This document shows, piece by piece, positions 8,030 through 16,977 of a DNA stretch of 64,000 bases (the stretch's first letter is position 1; each line of letters begins with the position of its first letter). The notes below the pieces were generated by a model, which did not search any database, was not told the DNA's origin, and was given only the letters and a program-made list of their open reading frames with translations. The translations under genes and the position numbers were made by a program. This DNA is from CADEDV01 sp964412375 (GTDB lineage: Bacteria; Bacteroidota; Bacteroidia; Chitinophagales; Chitinophagaceae), in the NCBI GenBank assembly GCA_964412375.1, contig CAYPOD010000007.1:1-64000 (forward strand). Direction: 5' to 3'.

Positions 8030-9580
8030 ATGAGAAAAATATTTTTTGGATTACCCCTCTTGTTTTTTGCGAACAGCATTGTTGCACAACTACCATCCCC
8101 TGTTAAAGTGGAAGAAGGATTGCTGCAGGGAATAACTGAAGACGGATTGGCTGTTTATAAAGGAATTCCTTTTGCCGCACCGCCTGTTGTTGACCTGAGA
8201 TGGAAAGCACCGCAACCAGCTGCCAAATGGGATGGAATAAAACAAGCAGATAAATATGCACCCGGACCGATGCAGGGTGGCAATCCGCCTTCAGGAAAAA
8301 GTGAAGATTGTTTATACCTGAATATATGGTCGCCGGCAAAAACAAATAAAGACCGTATCCCGGTTCTGGTATGGATCTATGGTGGCGGCTTCAATGCAGG
8401 ATCAACATCTGAAACTGTATATAGCGGAGAAAAATTAGCCAAGAAAGGAGTTGTGCTGGTTAGCATTGCTTACCGGGTGGGCCAGTTAGGTTTTATGGCG
8501 CATCCTGAATTGAGTGCTGAAAGCCCCAATCATGTTTCCGGAAATTATGGCCTGCTTGATATGATCGCTGCGCTGAAGTGGATTCAGAAAAACATTGCTG
8601 CATTTGGCGGTGATCCGAAAAAGGTAACCATCTTCGGCGAATCTGCAGGTGGCATAGCGGTGAGCATGTTATGTGCATCGCCCTTGGCAAAGGGATTATT
8701 TCATGGTGCTATTTCACAAAGCGGTGGTTCATTCGGCCCTCCCCGTCCTACCACTTACCCGGGTGAAAACTTAAAACGCTTACCAGATGCCGAAAATGCC
8801 GGGGCATCCTATGTTAAGAATGCTGGTTTTTCTTCTATTGAAGAAATGCGGAAAGTAAGTGCTGATAAATTACCGGCTGTCCGTGGGCTTGCATGGCCGG
8901 TCATAGATGGTTATGTTATCCCGGATGATCAGCATAAGTTATACGAAGCAAAAAAATTCAATGATGTGCCGGTGCTTGTCGGTTATAATTCTGATGAAGG
9001 TCTAAGCTTCTCACCACCTAAAACTCCGGAAGACTATATCACCGCAGTAAAGAACCGCTATAGAAAATTTGCTGACGACCTTATTAAAGCTTACCCGGTT
9101 GGTGAAACAACTGTTCCAAAAACAGCAAGAGATCTTGCCCGTGATGCTGCTTTTGGATGGCAAACATGGGTGTGGGCCCGGCTTCATTCAAAAATGGGAA
9201 AAACAAAAGCTTATTACTATTATTTCGATCAGCACCCTGATTTTCCTGAGGATTCTCCAAGATATGGATATGGTTCACCACATGGGCAGGATGTTGGTTT
9301 TGTTTTCCAGCATCTCAATCCAAACAGTCAGAACGCCACCAAAACAGATGAGCAAATATCAGAAGCAATAGCAACCTACTGGACAAACTTTGCGAAGTAT
9401 GGACATCCCAATGGAAATGGTGTTCCTGAATGGCCTGCTTTTAGTGAGGCCAATCCCGTAGTGATGCACTTTAAACAGACAGCACATACCGGGCCTGTGC
9501 CCAGTGAAGCATCATTGAAAGTGCTGGACGCTTATTTTAAATGGAGAAGAACCCCGGAAGGAGATGCATGGGCGAAATGA
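8030..9580 (+). CDS. Secreted type-B carboxylesterase
   Basis: 516 residues with a signal peptide ending near S-I-V-A-Q. Family marks of the carboxylesterase/lipase type B (esterase 10) group are in order: early G-I-P-F-A-A-P-P, S-E-D-C-L-Y-L-N-I-W, oxyanion W-I-Y-G-G-G-F-N, nucleophile Ser205 in F-G-E-S-A-G-G, the Glu region Y-N-S-D-E-G, and the His region S-P-H-G-Q-D-V-G-F-V-F. Length is normal for the family. It hydrolyses carboxyl esters of unknown identity. Because it is exported and set among CE1 esterases and hemicellulases, it may remove acyl or aromatic esters from plant polysaccharide, but it might also act on unrelated esters. Confidence 0.9.
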   Translation: MRKIFFGLPLLFFANSIVAQLPSPVKVEEGLLQGITEDGLAVYKGIPFAAPPVVDLRWKAPQPAAKWDGIKQADKYAPGPMQGGNPPSGKSEDCLYLNIWSPAKTNKDRIPVLVWIYGGGFNAGSTSETVYSGEKLAKKGVVLVSIAYRVGQLGFMAHPELSAESPNHVSGNYGLLDMIAALKWIQKNIAAFGGDPKKVTIFGESAGGIAVSMLCASPLAKGLFHGAISQSGGSFGPPRPTTYPGENLKRLPDAENAGASYVKNAGFSSIEEMRKVSADKLPAVRGLAWPVIDGYVIPDDQHKLYEAKKFNDVPVLVGYNSDEGLSFSPPKTPEDYITAVKNRYRKFADDLIKAYPVGETTVPKTARDLARDAAFGWQTWVWARLHSKMGKTKAYYYYFDQHPDFPEDSPRYGYGSPHGQDVGFVFQHLNPNSQNATKTDEQISEAIATYWTNFAKYGHPNGNGVPEWPAFSEANPVVMHFKQTAHTGPVPSEASLKVLDAYFKWRRTPEGDAWAK

Positions 9581-9646
9581 TGAGTAAAACAAATTAGTAC
9601 TAACGTAAATAAACATACCATTTTCAAACCTGATTAATTCAATAAA

Positions 9647-10801
9647 ATGAAAAAGAATTTCTTTTTGCTCGTTGTAATACTGGCTGGCTATATGGCATCA
9701 GCACAATTTGCCGGTATTCAAAACAACCAGGAGCAACCGCTTCCGGCAGGTTTCAAGCCGGCATCAACCAACACTTTTATTTCACAATATCCTGCCGTTA
9801 ACCCGGAGACAAGACAGGCCATGTTCAGGGTCTTTGCGCCCTATGCACAACATGTAACGTTACAATTGAACGGAAGACATGCTATGAAAAAAGATGAGAA
9901 AGGATTCTGGTGGCACACCACCAACCCCCTAGTCGTAGGTTTTCATTACTATGCAGTGATGATTGACAGTGTTCCGGTCATGGACCGCGGCAGTGAAGCT
10001 TATTTTGGCAGTAACTGGGAATCTTCCGGCATTGAAATTCCTGAGGGACCTGAAGGGGATTATTATCGGTTCAACAAGAACATACCTCATGGTGAAGTTC
10101 GCTCCATTTACCATTGGTCAGAAGTGAATGGCCTGGAAAGACATATCAATGTGTATGTACCGGCAGAATATGAAAAAAATCCAACTAAAAAATACCCGGT
10201 GCTTTACCTGGTGCATGGATGGGGTGAGGATGAAAACGGTTGGTCTGTGCAGGGTCAAATGGGCAATATTATGGACGGATTGATCGCAACCGGTAAAGCC
10301 GTTCCGATGATTATCGTAATGCCAAGCGGTGATATCAAAACCAATTCAGATGTACGAAAGGCATCAGGCAACATAACAGATATTTATATCAAGGATATGA
10401 TTCCGTTCATTGATAAAACTTTCCGCACTTACACAGACAGGGATCATAGAGCCATGGCTGGTCTATCAAGAGGTGGTGCACAAACTACGGCTACGGTTTT
10501 TGCCAACATGGACAAATTTGCCTGGATGGGCACTTTCAGTGGCTTTTTTTCCAGGGGAAATACTGATAGTTTAATTGAAAAAGGTTTTAATGGTGTCTTT
10601 AAAGATGCTGCTAGTTTCAATAAACAGATAAAACTGTTGTTCATCAGCACTGGTACAGAGGAGCGAAGTCCTAAAGCTTCTGTTGATGTTCTCAAAGCAC
10701 ATGGCGTCAACGTTGTGTTTCATGAATCACAGGGCACAGCCCATGAATGGCTCACCTGGCGCAGGGCGTTGAATGAATTTGCACCACGGTTGTTTAAATA
10801 A
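9647..10801 (+). CDS. Secreted CE1-type esterase with N-terminal E-set domain
   Basis: 384 residues with a signal peptide ending near M-A-S-A-Q. An E-set/CBM48-like module (~45-145) precedes an esterase-D-like hydrolase (~155-384). The oxyanion strand Y-L-V-H-G-W-G-E is intact; predicted Ser274 lies in G-L-S-R-G and His366 in A-H-E-W-L-T-W. The A-H-E-W ending differs from the G-G-H-T-W of the array at the left edge, so this is a separate lineage closer to the second head of the 640-residue enzyme. It is a likely feruloyl or acetyl esterase acting outside the cytoplasm, and lies 66 bases after the carboxylesterase. Confidence 0.87.
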   Translation: MKKNFFLLVVILAGYMASAQFAGIQNNQEQPLPAGFKPASTNTFISQYPAVNPETRQAMFRVFAPYAQHVTLQLNGRHAMKKDEKGFWWHTTNPLVVGFHYYAVMIDSVPVMDRGSEAYFGSNWESSGIEIPEGPEGDYYRFNKNIPHGEVRSIYHWSEVNGLERHINVYVPAEYEKNPTKKYPVLYLVHGWGEDENGWSVQGQMGNIMDGLIATGKAVPMIIVMPSGDIKTNSDVRKASGNITDIYIKDMIPFIDKTFRTYTDRDHRAMAGLSRGGAQTTATVFANMDKFAWMGTFSGFFSRGNTDSLIEKGFNGVFKDAASFNKQIKLLFISTGTEERSPKASVDVLKAHGVNVVFHESQGTAHEWLTWRRALNEFAPRLFK

Positions 10802-10844
10802 AAAATTTGCTGGAACAGAAATTGACTAAACAAACAGACCCGGT

Positions 10845-12500
10845 ATGAGTAATAAATTTGTTTCCGTTGCAATGCTGCTTGGTACCATTGTGTTTTCGGC
10901 GAATGCACAAGATATGCCGCCAACAACATCACTGGTTTTCCCGGGTAGTGATGGGAAATTGGTTTATGTTGCCGACAGCCTCGGAAACAAAATACCCGAT
11001 TTCTCCCATGCAGGTTACAAAGGTGGTGGTGTTCCTATTCCTTATGTTGCTGTGAAAGCAACGGTCTGGCCCGTGCCGGGAGATAATTCGGATGTCATAC
11101 AGGCAGCCATTGACCGTGTAGCTGCCTTGCCTGCGGATGCTTCCGGTTTCAGGGGAGCAGTTTTGCTCAAGATGGGAATGTATCATCTGGAAAAACAGAT
11201 TCACATCAGGGCTTCAGGTGTGGTGCTGCGTGGAGAAGGCAGAACTGATATTGGAACTATACTGATTGGCAAATTACCAAAGACAGATCCTGCACAAAGT
11301 TCCGGTCCCGGCCGTTTTGCCAGACCGGCAATGATCAATATCAGCGGCAGTTCAGGATGGACAATACAGGAAGAAACAAAACAAACAGTAACAGATTCCT
11401 ATGTGCCGGTTGCAGCTAAAAGTTTTACTGTTGCGTCTGCAAAAGGATTTAAAGCAGGTGACAAGATACTGGTAAGACGACATGGCAATGAAGAATGGAT
11501 AAAAGCATTGGGGCAGGATACCTTATCTGTCGGAAGATACCGGTGGAGGCCTTTCACTATATCATATGACAGGGTGATTACAGAAATAAAAGGTAATACC
11601 ATAATGATTGATGCTCCTGTTTTTTGCGCTATTGAAACCCGCTGGGGAGGCGGAGATATTGTGAAATATACGGATACAGGACGCATAGAACAGGTCGGTA
11701 TTGAAAATCTACGGGGAGTATCTGAATATGATCCTACCGTAAGAACAAAAGTGTATGGTAATATGGACCGCGGATCATTTGACGGCCCTGATTCAAAATA
11801 TGAGAGTGACGAATACTATTCAGACGAAAATCATTATTTCACATTCATAAATTTCAGTAATGTAAAAAATGGATGGGTAAGAAATATCACCGCCCTGCAT
11901 TTTGGCAGCAGCGTAGTGCAAACAGTAGCATCTACAAAATGGATCACGGTGCAGGACTGCGAATCATGGGAGCCTGTGTCCATGCGGGCCGGCGCAAGAC
12001 GGTTTACTTTCCAGGTAAACGGGCAGTTAAGCCTGGTGCAGCGATGCTTTTCCCAAAAAGGCCGTCATTCCTTTGTGATGCAAACATCATCCTCCAGCGG
12101 CAATGTTTTTTTCAATTGTGAAGCAGTGAATCCCTATTCATCCAGCGAACCGCATGCAAATTGGGTGAACGGCGCTTTGTATGACAATGTAAAAGCTCCG
12201 CTTACTGCACGGTTCTGGAAAGATATCACCATAGGATGGGCAGGCGCCAATATCGTTTTTTGGAATTGCGAAGGTGATTTTCTCATTCAAAAACCACCCA
12301 CTGCACAGAATTATTCATTCGGACATATCGGTGTGGCCTCTGTCATTTTCAACCGGCAGTTGCAGGATCTTTCCAAGCCGAATGGTTATGTGGAATGGAT
12401 GGACAAACATGTGGCGCCTCGTAGTCTTTACCTGGCACAGTTGAAAGAACGTCTTGGAGAAATGGCCATAAAAAATATTTCACAACAACCCGGTGATTAA
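10845..12500 (+). CDS. Secreted right-handed beta-helix protein (pectin-lyase-like fold), function unknown
   Basis: 551 residues with a signal peptide ending near F-S-A-N-A-Q. Residues ~70-135 look like the start of a pectate-lyase-superfamily helix: D-N-S-D-V-I-Q-A-A-I-D, then Y-H-L-E-K-Q-I-H-I and V-V-L-R-G-E-G. Residues ~330-500 contain short repeated coils such as V-K-N-G-W-V-R-N-I-T and V-Q-D-C-E-S-W. No known lyase or GH28-type catalytic motif is recognised. Candidates are a polysaccharide lyase, an epimerase or a glycoside hydrolase acting on the same polymer as its neighbours. The position between a CE1 esterase and an exported RraA-like protein suggests a substrate-facing role, but this is inference. 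Confidence 0.7.
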   Translation: MSNKFVSVAMLLGTIVFSANAQDMPPTTSLVFPGSDGKLVYVADSLGNKIPDFSHAGYKGGGVPIPYVAVKATVWPVPGDNSDVIQAAIDRVAALPADASGFRGAVLLKMGMYHLEKQIHIRASGVVLRGEGRTDIGTILIGKLPKTDPAQSSGPGRFARPAMINISGSSGWTIQEETKQTVTDSYVPVAAKSFTVASAKGFKAGDKILVRRHGNEEWIKALGQDTLSVGRYRWRPFTISYDRVITEIKGNTIMIDAPVFCAIETRWGGGDIVKYTDTGRIEQVGIENLRGVSEYDPTVRTKVYGNMDRGSFDGPDSKYESDEYYSDENHYFTFINFSNVKNGWVRNITALHFGSSVVQTVASTKWITVQDCESWEPVSMRAGARRFTFQVNGQLSLVQRCFSQKGRHSFVMQTSSSSGNVFFNCEAVNPYSSSEPHANWVNGALYDNVKAPLTARFWKDITIGWAGANIVFWNCEGDFLIQKPPTAQNYSFGHIGVASVIFNRQLQDLSKPNGYVEWMDKHVAPRSLYLAQLKERLGEMAIKNISQQPGD

Positions 12501-12525
12501 ATTTTACCTGGTAAATATAGTTTGT

Positions 12526-13452
12526 ATGAAAATTAATAGAGTTGCATTTTTATTTCTATTGGGTAGTGTGCTGCTGCAAGCTCATGTAGTTGCCCAGACC
12601 ATTTCAAAAGAGGAAATGATCTTTCTTACTTCGGCATGGAAAGGTGAACGTTTTGCAGACGGCAGACCCAAGATCCCTGATGAACTGTTGAAAAGAGCCA
12701 AACATATCATGATGGACGATGCCTGGACGGTGCTGAAAAATGAAGGTTACTTCAACCAGTATGAGGGCGGTTGGAAAACTGTCAATGATAGTGTTATGAC
12801 CGGAAGAGCGGTTACCGCCATGTATTTACCCAGTCGTCCCGATGTGGAAGCCAATATTAAAAGCCGTGGCGCCACGCAGGGGAGAAAAGGAAATACCAAC
12901 GCATGGCCGATTGATATATTGGTGCAAGGCGATCTCTATGTAGCTGATGCATTCGGAAAGATCAGCGGTGGTGGTATCATGGGCGCCACTTTGGCCAATT
13001 CCATTTTCAGTAAATCAGGAAATGGAGTGGTGTTTGACGGAGCCGCGAGGGACCTGCAGGAGATCAGGAATATAAAAGGCTTCAATGCTTTTGTCCGCGA
13101 CTTTCATCCATCTTTCACGGAAGAAATGGTGCTGATGGGACTCAACACACCCATCCGTATCGGGCAGGCAATTGTGTTGCCGGGTGATTTGGTAATTGCT
13201 GGCCTGGAAGGTGTGTTGTTTGTTCCGGCACACCTGGCAGAACAGGTGGTCAGCACGGCAGAATTTGTAATCCGCAAAGACCAATTTGGATTTGAAATGG
13301 TGCGAAGCGGAAAATACAGCACCGGCGAAATTGACAGCCAATGGACGGATGCGATAAAAACTGAGTTTTTAAAATGGCTGGAAAAGCGGCCCGACCTTGG
13401 TAAAATGACCCGTGAAGAACTGGATACTATGATGAAGAAAAGGACATGGTGA
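12526..13452 (+). CDS. Exported RraA-like protein (HMG-aldolase/RraA fold)
   Basis: 308 residues from ATG 12526. A GTG at 12493 overlaps the previous gene and is less likely, because the ATG gives a clean signal peptide ending near H-V-V-A-Q. The core (~100-260) is the RraA/4-hydroxy-4-methyl-2-oxoglutarate aldolase fold, with G-N-G-V-V-F-D-G-A-A-R-D, whose Arg-Asp pair is the substrate/metal pair of the aldolases. RraA itself is a cytoplasmic RNase E inhibitor, which makes no sense for an exported protein, so an aldolase or decarboxylase acting on a keto acid is more likely. A second, related copy lies at 36132-37118 beside a sugar-acid dehydratase. Possible reaction: splitting a 4-hydroxy-2-oxo acid to pyruvate plus an aldehyde. 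Confidence 0.75.
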   Translation: MKINRVAFLFLLGSVLLQAHVVAQTISKEEMIFLTSAWKGERFADGRPKIPDELLKRAKHIMMDDAWTVLKNEGYFNQYEGGWKTVNDSVMTGRAVTAMYLPSRPDVEANIKSRGATQGRKGNTNAWPIDILVQGDLYVADAFGKISGGGIMGATLANSIFSKSGNGVVFDGAARDLQEIRNIKGFNAFVRDFHPSFTEEMVLMGLNTPIRIGQAIVLPGDLVIAGLEGVLFVPAHLAEQVVSTAEFVIRKDQFGFEMVRSGKYSTGEIDSQWTDAIKTEFLKWLEKRPDLGKMTREELDTMMKKRTW

Positions 13453-13531
13453 TAAGTATTGCCCTTACAAAAAAATAATTTTTATTCTCATATTCAATTA
13501 ACAAATCAACATTCATTTAAAATTCAGCAAC

Positions 13532-13870
13532 ATGAAACAGTTATTTACGGCAGCACTCCTGCTCGGATGCATGGTGGTTTTTGGACAGAATCCCATTGAC
13601 GGAAACTGGAAAGGAACCCGTGAAACTCCTAACGGCACTTTTGAAATCAATTACACATTTAAAGTGGAAGGAAACGTACTGAAAGGCACCTGGAAAACAC
13701 AGTTTGGCGAAACTCCCTTAGAAGATGGAAAAGTTGACGGCAAGAAATTTTCTTACAGTATTTCCTTTAATGACATGACGATCAAAAGCACAGGAGAACT
13801 CATTAGCGAAAATGAAATAGTGATCAAAAATGAGAGAGGAGAAATGAAACTGACCCGGGTGAAAGAATAG
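13532..13870 (+). CDS. Small secreted protein, beta-rich, function unknown
   Basis: 112 residues with a signal peptide ending near M-V-V-F-G-Q, leaving a mature protein of about 93 residues. The mature part alternates charged and hydrophobic residues in short strands (G-N-W-K-G-T, L-K-G-T-W-K, G-K-K-F-S-Y-S-I), which suggests a small beta-barrel or lipocalin-like sandwich. Similar small proteins are common in Bacteroidota and have no assigned reaction. It sits between the exported RraA-like gene and the cupin-lactonase gene and is followed by a strong hairpin. It may bind a small ligand; nothing in the sequence identifies one. Confidence 0.65.
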   Translation: MKQLFTAALLLGCMVVFGQNPIDGNWKGTRETPNGTFEINYTFKVEGNVLKGTWKTQFGETPLEDGKVDGKKFSYSISFNDMTIKSTGELISENEIVIKNERGEMKLTRVKE

Positions 13871-13881
13871 ATAACAAACCC

Positions 13882-13917
13882 ATGATTCCCGGGGCTGGTA
13901 AAAGCTCCGGGAGTCAT
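13882..13917 (+). terminator. Strong hairpin after the small secreted gene (possible terminator)
   Basis: A 14-pair stem (13882-13895 with 13904-13917, including G·T pairs) closes an 8-base loop. It starts 12 bases after the stop at 13870. The bases after it (attgaatact) are not a U-tract, so termination may be partial, or the hairpin may protect the upstream mRNA 3' end. Confidence 0.5.
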
Positions 13918-13953
13918 ATTGAATACTTATACCAATAAAATAAAGAAACTACC

Positions 13954-15891
13954 ATGCAGTTAAAACTTCGCAACCCTGTTTTTTGTTCAGGCCTGTTGGC
14001 GGCTGTAGCTTTTTGTATCGTTAGCTGCAATTCGGCCCCGGTAGCGGAATGGGAAAAAACAAATAATGACCTGATCAAACAACATCAGCTTAAGAAGCGG
14101 TCAATATCGGGACTTCCGGACTCAAAGGTGGAGTCGAATATAGAACCAGCCAAAGTAGCTAATCTCGATCAGTTGGACAGCACAGTGCTGCATCCCGGTG
14201 TTCAGGCAAAAATATTCTGGGGAGCCGGTAATATGGTGAGTGTATTGCAGCTTCAACCCAACGCAAGCATTCCTGAGGAAGAATTAACTGCTGACCGTTT
14301 CCTGTTTGTGCTGGAAGGAACGGTTGATCACTCTGTCAACGGCAAAAATCTTTCTATGATTTCGCAGCAGCGTGAAAGCCCCGATGGCATTCATAGCGGC
14401 ACACCCCGCACAGATTTTATTTATTCAGAGAAGGGAACAAAATCAGCTATCACGGCAGGTGCAGCCGGGGCAAAGTTGCTGGAAGTGTACAGCCCGCTAC
14501 GGGCAGACTACCTGCAAAAAACAGGAGTGGCCAATCCTCCTGCGGAAATTCCGGACATAAAGAATATGATGGAACCCAATGTCAGTTCCAATACAGTATA
14601 CGACCTGTATAATATGCAGCTTACTACACTTACACCTGATGCCCATTCACGGATACTGTCGGGCAGAAATATGCAACTGAGTTTTATCTCCATGGATCCG
14701 GGTTCCGTTTTTCCCCATCATATTCATCCTGAAGAGCAGGTCATGTTTGTGTTGCGGGGTGAATGCCGTGAAATTTTATTAGATGGAGAACAGGAAATGA
14801 AGGCAAACAGTATGGTACGTATTCCCGGCAATATGGTGCATGGCGCATACGTAGGTGAGCTGGGCTGTGATGCATTGGATATTTTCTGGCCGGCAAGGGC
14901 TGATTACCTCGAAAAAGAACAAGCAAGGCTGAAAGCATATCATGACATTATTCCAAAAGATGCCAAAGTGGAATTGCTCGTGGATGGTAAAAAAACAAAA
15001 CCAGAATTGTTTTTTACTGAAGGACCGAAATGGATGAACGGAAAAGTTTATCTCTCCAATATGTTTTTCGATCAGAACTGGAATGCCAGTCCTAAAAAAA
15101 GTTCAACGGTTGAATTGGATCCAAACGGAAGCTATCGCAATATTACCGAAGGAAAAATGCAGACCAACGGGTTATACCCCTACAAAAACGGCAACCTCAT
15201 TGTTTGTGATATGATGGGACACCGGGTGGTGGAAATGACCACCGGCGGGCAAGTGGTCAAAGTGCTTGCTGATAAATATGATGGCAAACCCATTGACGGC
15301 CCCAACGATGTAATAACCGATGCAAAGGGAGGTTTTTATTTTACCGATCCGCAGTTTACCATGGAGCCAACAAAATTTCAGCCGGGCCGTGCGGTTTATT
15401 ATGTTTCCCCGGAGGGAAAAATTACAAGAGTGGTGGAGCCTAATGAATTTGCCATGCCCAACGGTATTGCTTTGTCACCGGATGGCAAAACGCTTTACAT
15501 AAACAATTGCTACGACAATGAATCCTGGTATCCTGTAAACAGCGAAAAAGATAATCATATCTGGGCCTATGATGTGAATGCAGACGGCAGTCTCAGTAAT
15601 GGACGAAAATTTGCCACTTTGTTTCTCACCGGAAATGTTCTCGACAGGAAAGGAAAATCATCCAGCGCCGATGGCATGGCCATTGATACAGACGGCAACC
15701 TGTATGTGGCCACTTACTATGGTGTACAGATATTCAATAAAGAAGGCGCATTTGTGGGCATGATCAACCTGCCCAACTTCCCGGTGAGTCTTTGTTTTGG
15801 TGATGAAGACATGAAAACTCTTTATATAGTCAGTTATAGCAAAATATATAAGATAAGAACTAACAAAAAGGGATTTGTACAGTACTTATAG
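13954..15891 (+). CDS. Cupin–SMP-30/gluconolactonase fusion, lipoprotein
   Basis: 645 residues. The N terminus has a lipobox I-V-S-C (Cys25), so this is a membrane-anchored exported protein. Residues ~60-190 form a degenerate cupin lacking the His pair. Residues ~215-315 form a metal-type cupin with H-H-I-H-P-E-E-Q and a later M-V-H-G. Residues ~345-645 form an SMP-30/gluconolactonase propeller with F-T-E-G-P-K-W, G-P-N-D-V, M-P-N-G-I-A-L-S-P-D and S-A-D-G-M-A-I-D, which hold the usual Glu/Asn/Asp metal ligands. The lactonase should open aldonolactones such as those made by the quinoprotein dehydrogenase upstream; the cupin might isomerise or bind the sugar. The fusion is uncommon in my experience. 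Confidence 0.8.
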   Translation: MQLKLRNPVFCSGLLAAVAFCIVSCNSAPVAEWEKTNNDLIKQHQLKKRSISGLPDSKVESNIEPAKVANLDQLDSTVLHPGVQAKIFWGAGNMVSVLQLQPNASIPEEELTADRFLFVLEGTVDHSVNGKNLSMISQQRESPDGIHSGTPRTDFIYSEKGTKSAITAGAAGAKLLEVYSPLRADYLQKTGVANPPAEIPDIKNMMEPNVSSNTVYDLYNMQLTTLTPDAHSRILSGRNMQLSFISMDPGSVFPHHIHPEEQVMFVLRGECREILLDGEQEMKANSMVRIPGNMVHGAYVGELGCDALDIFWPARADYLEKEQARLKAYHDIIPKDAKVELLVDGKKTKPELFFTEGPKWMNGKVYLSNMFFDQNWNASPKKSSTVELDPNGSYRNITEGKMQTNGLYPYKNGNLIVCDMMGHRVVEMTTGGQVVKVLADKYDGKPIDGPNDVITDAKGGFYFTDPQFTMEPTKFQPGRAVYYVSPEGKITRVVEPNEFAMPNGIALSPDGKTLYINNCYDNESWYPVNSEKDNHIWAYDVNADGSLSNGRKFATLFLTGNVLDRKGKSSSADGMAIDTDGNLYVATYYGVQIFNKEGAFVGMINLPNFPVSLCFGDEDMKTLYIVSYSKIYKIRTNKKGFVQYL

Positions 15892-15938
15892 ATAAGGAAA
15901 GCTAAAAAGCAAGAAAATGCAATAAAAGCCGGTGGCTG

Positions 15939-16964
15939 ATGAAAACATTGATTTGTACACAACCGGGGGAACTAAACTATGTTTCAAAGGCAAGGCCATC
16001 TTTGGAAAAGGGCCATGCTATCATCTCCATCCGGCGAATCGGTGTTTGCGGAACCGACCTGCACGCCTTTGAAGGAACACAACCCTTCTTTCAATATCCA
16101 CGCATATTGGGTCATGAGCTTTCCGGCGAGCTGGTTGAGTTTGATGATGCTCCTGGATTTAGCGCCGGAGAAACCGTTACGTTTATTCCTTATTTCAATT
16201 GCGGATACTGCATTGCCTGCCGGACGGGTAAACCTAATTGTTGTGTTTCGTTAAAGGTTTGCGGGGTGCATATAGATGGAGGAATGACAGAACAATTACT
16301 GGTTCCTTCCGGTTCGTTGGTTCATGGCAATGGTTTAAGCCATGATGAACTGGCATTGGTGGAACCATTGGCCATCGGCGCACATGCTGTAAGGCGGGCG
16401 GCTGTAGCCGCTGGTGAATTTGTATTGGTGATTGGCGCCGGCCCGATCGGTTTAGCTGTAATGGAATTTGCTGCAATCGCCGGCGGAAAGGTGATTGCCA
16501 TGGATATTAACCCGTGGCGGCTGCAGTTTTGCAGGGAAAAATTAAATGTCACCCATACGATCAATGCATCCTCCGAAGACGTTCCGGCGGTTTTAAATGA
16601 AATGACCCATGGCGACATGCCGACTGTTGTCATTGACGCAACAGGCAGTTTAAAAGCCATCAATGATTCATTTCAATACATAGCTCATAGCGGACGTTAT
16701 GTACTGGTCGGTCTGCAAAAAGGAGATATATCATTCAGCCACCCGGAATTTCATAAAAGAGAAGCCACCCTGATGAGCAGCCGAAACGCCACAAGAGCAG
16801 ATTTTGATCATGTGATTGATTGTATAAAAAATGAAAAGATTTCACCGGGCAGATTTATTACCAACCGTGCTGATTTTAACGAAACCGGCAATGAATTTAA
16901 AAACTGGCTTACACCGGGAAATAATATTATCAAAGTGATGATCGAATCAAGTCATGACATATAA
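15939..16964 (+). CDS. Zinc-dependent alcohol/polyol dehydrogenase (MDR family)
   Basis: 341 residues with no signal peptide, so cytoplasmic. Catalytic zinc residues are in G-V-C-G-T-D-L-H and G-H-E-L. The structural zinc lobe is C-G-Y-C-I-A-C followed by a Cys eight residues on. The Rossmann motif is G-A-G-P-I-G-L-A. The sequence resembles sorbitol/L-idonate/galactonate-type zinc dehydrogenases, which oxidise a hydroxyl of a polyol or aldonate with NAD(P). It follows the cupin-lactonase by 47 bases and precedes a GH127-type arabinofuranosidase by 13. A role on released sugars or aldonates fits; the substrate is not determinable. Confidence 0.82.
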   Translation: MKTLICTQPGELNYVSKARPSLEKGHAIISIRRIGVCGTDLHAFEGTQPFFQYPRILGHELSGELVEFDDAPGFSAGETVTFIPYFNCGYCIACRTGKPNCCVSLKVCGVHIDGGMTEQLLVPSGSLVHGNGLSHDELALVEPLAIGAHAVRRAAVAAGEFVLVIGAGPIGLAVMEFAAIAGGKVIAMDINPWRLQFCREKLNVTHTINASSEDVPAVLNEMTHGDMPTVVIDATGSLKAINDSFQYIAHSGRYVLVGLQKGDISFSHPEFHKREATLMSSRNATRADFDHVIDCIKNEKISPGRFITNRADFNETGNEFKNWLTPGNNIIKVMIESSHDI

Positions 16965-16977
16965 TAAAGAAAAATAA

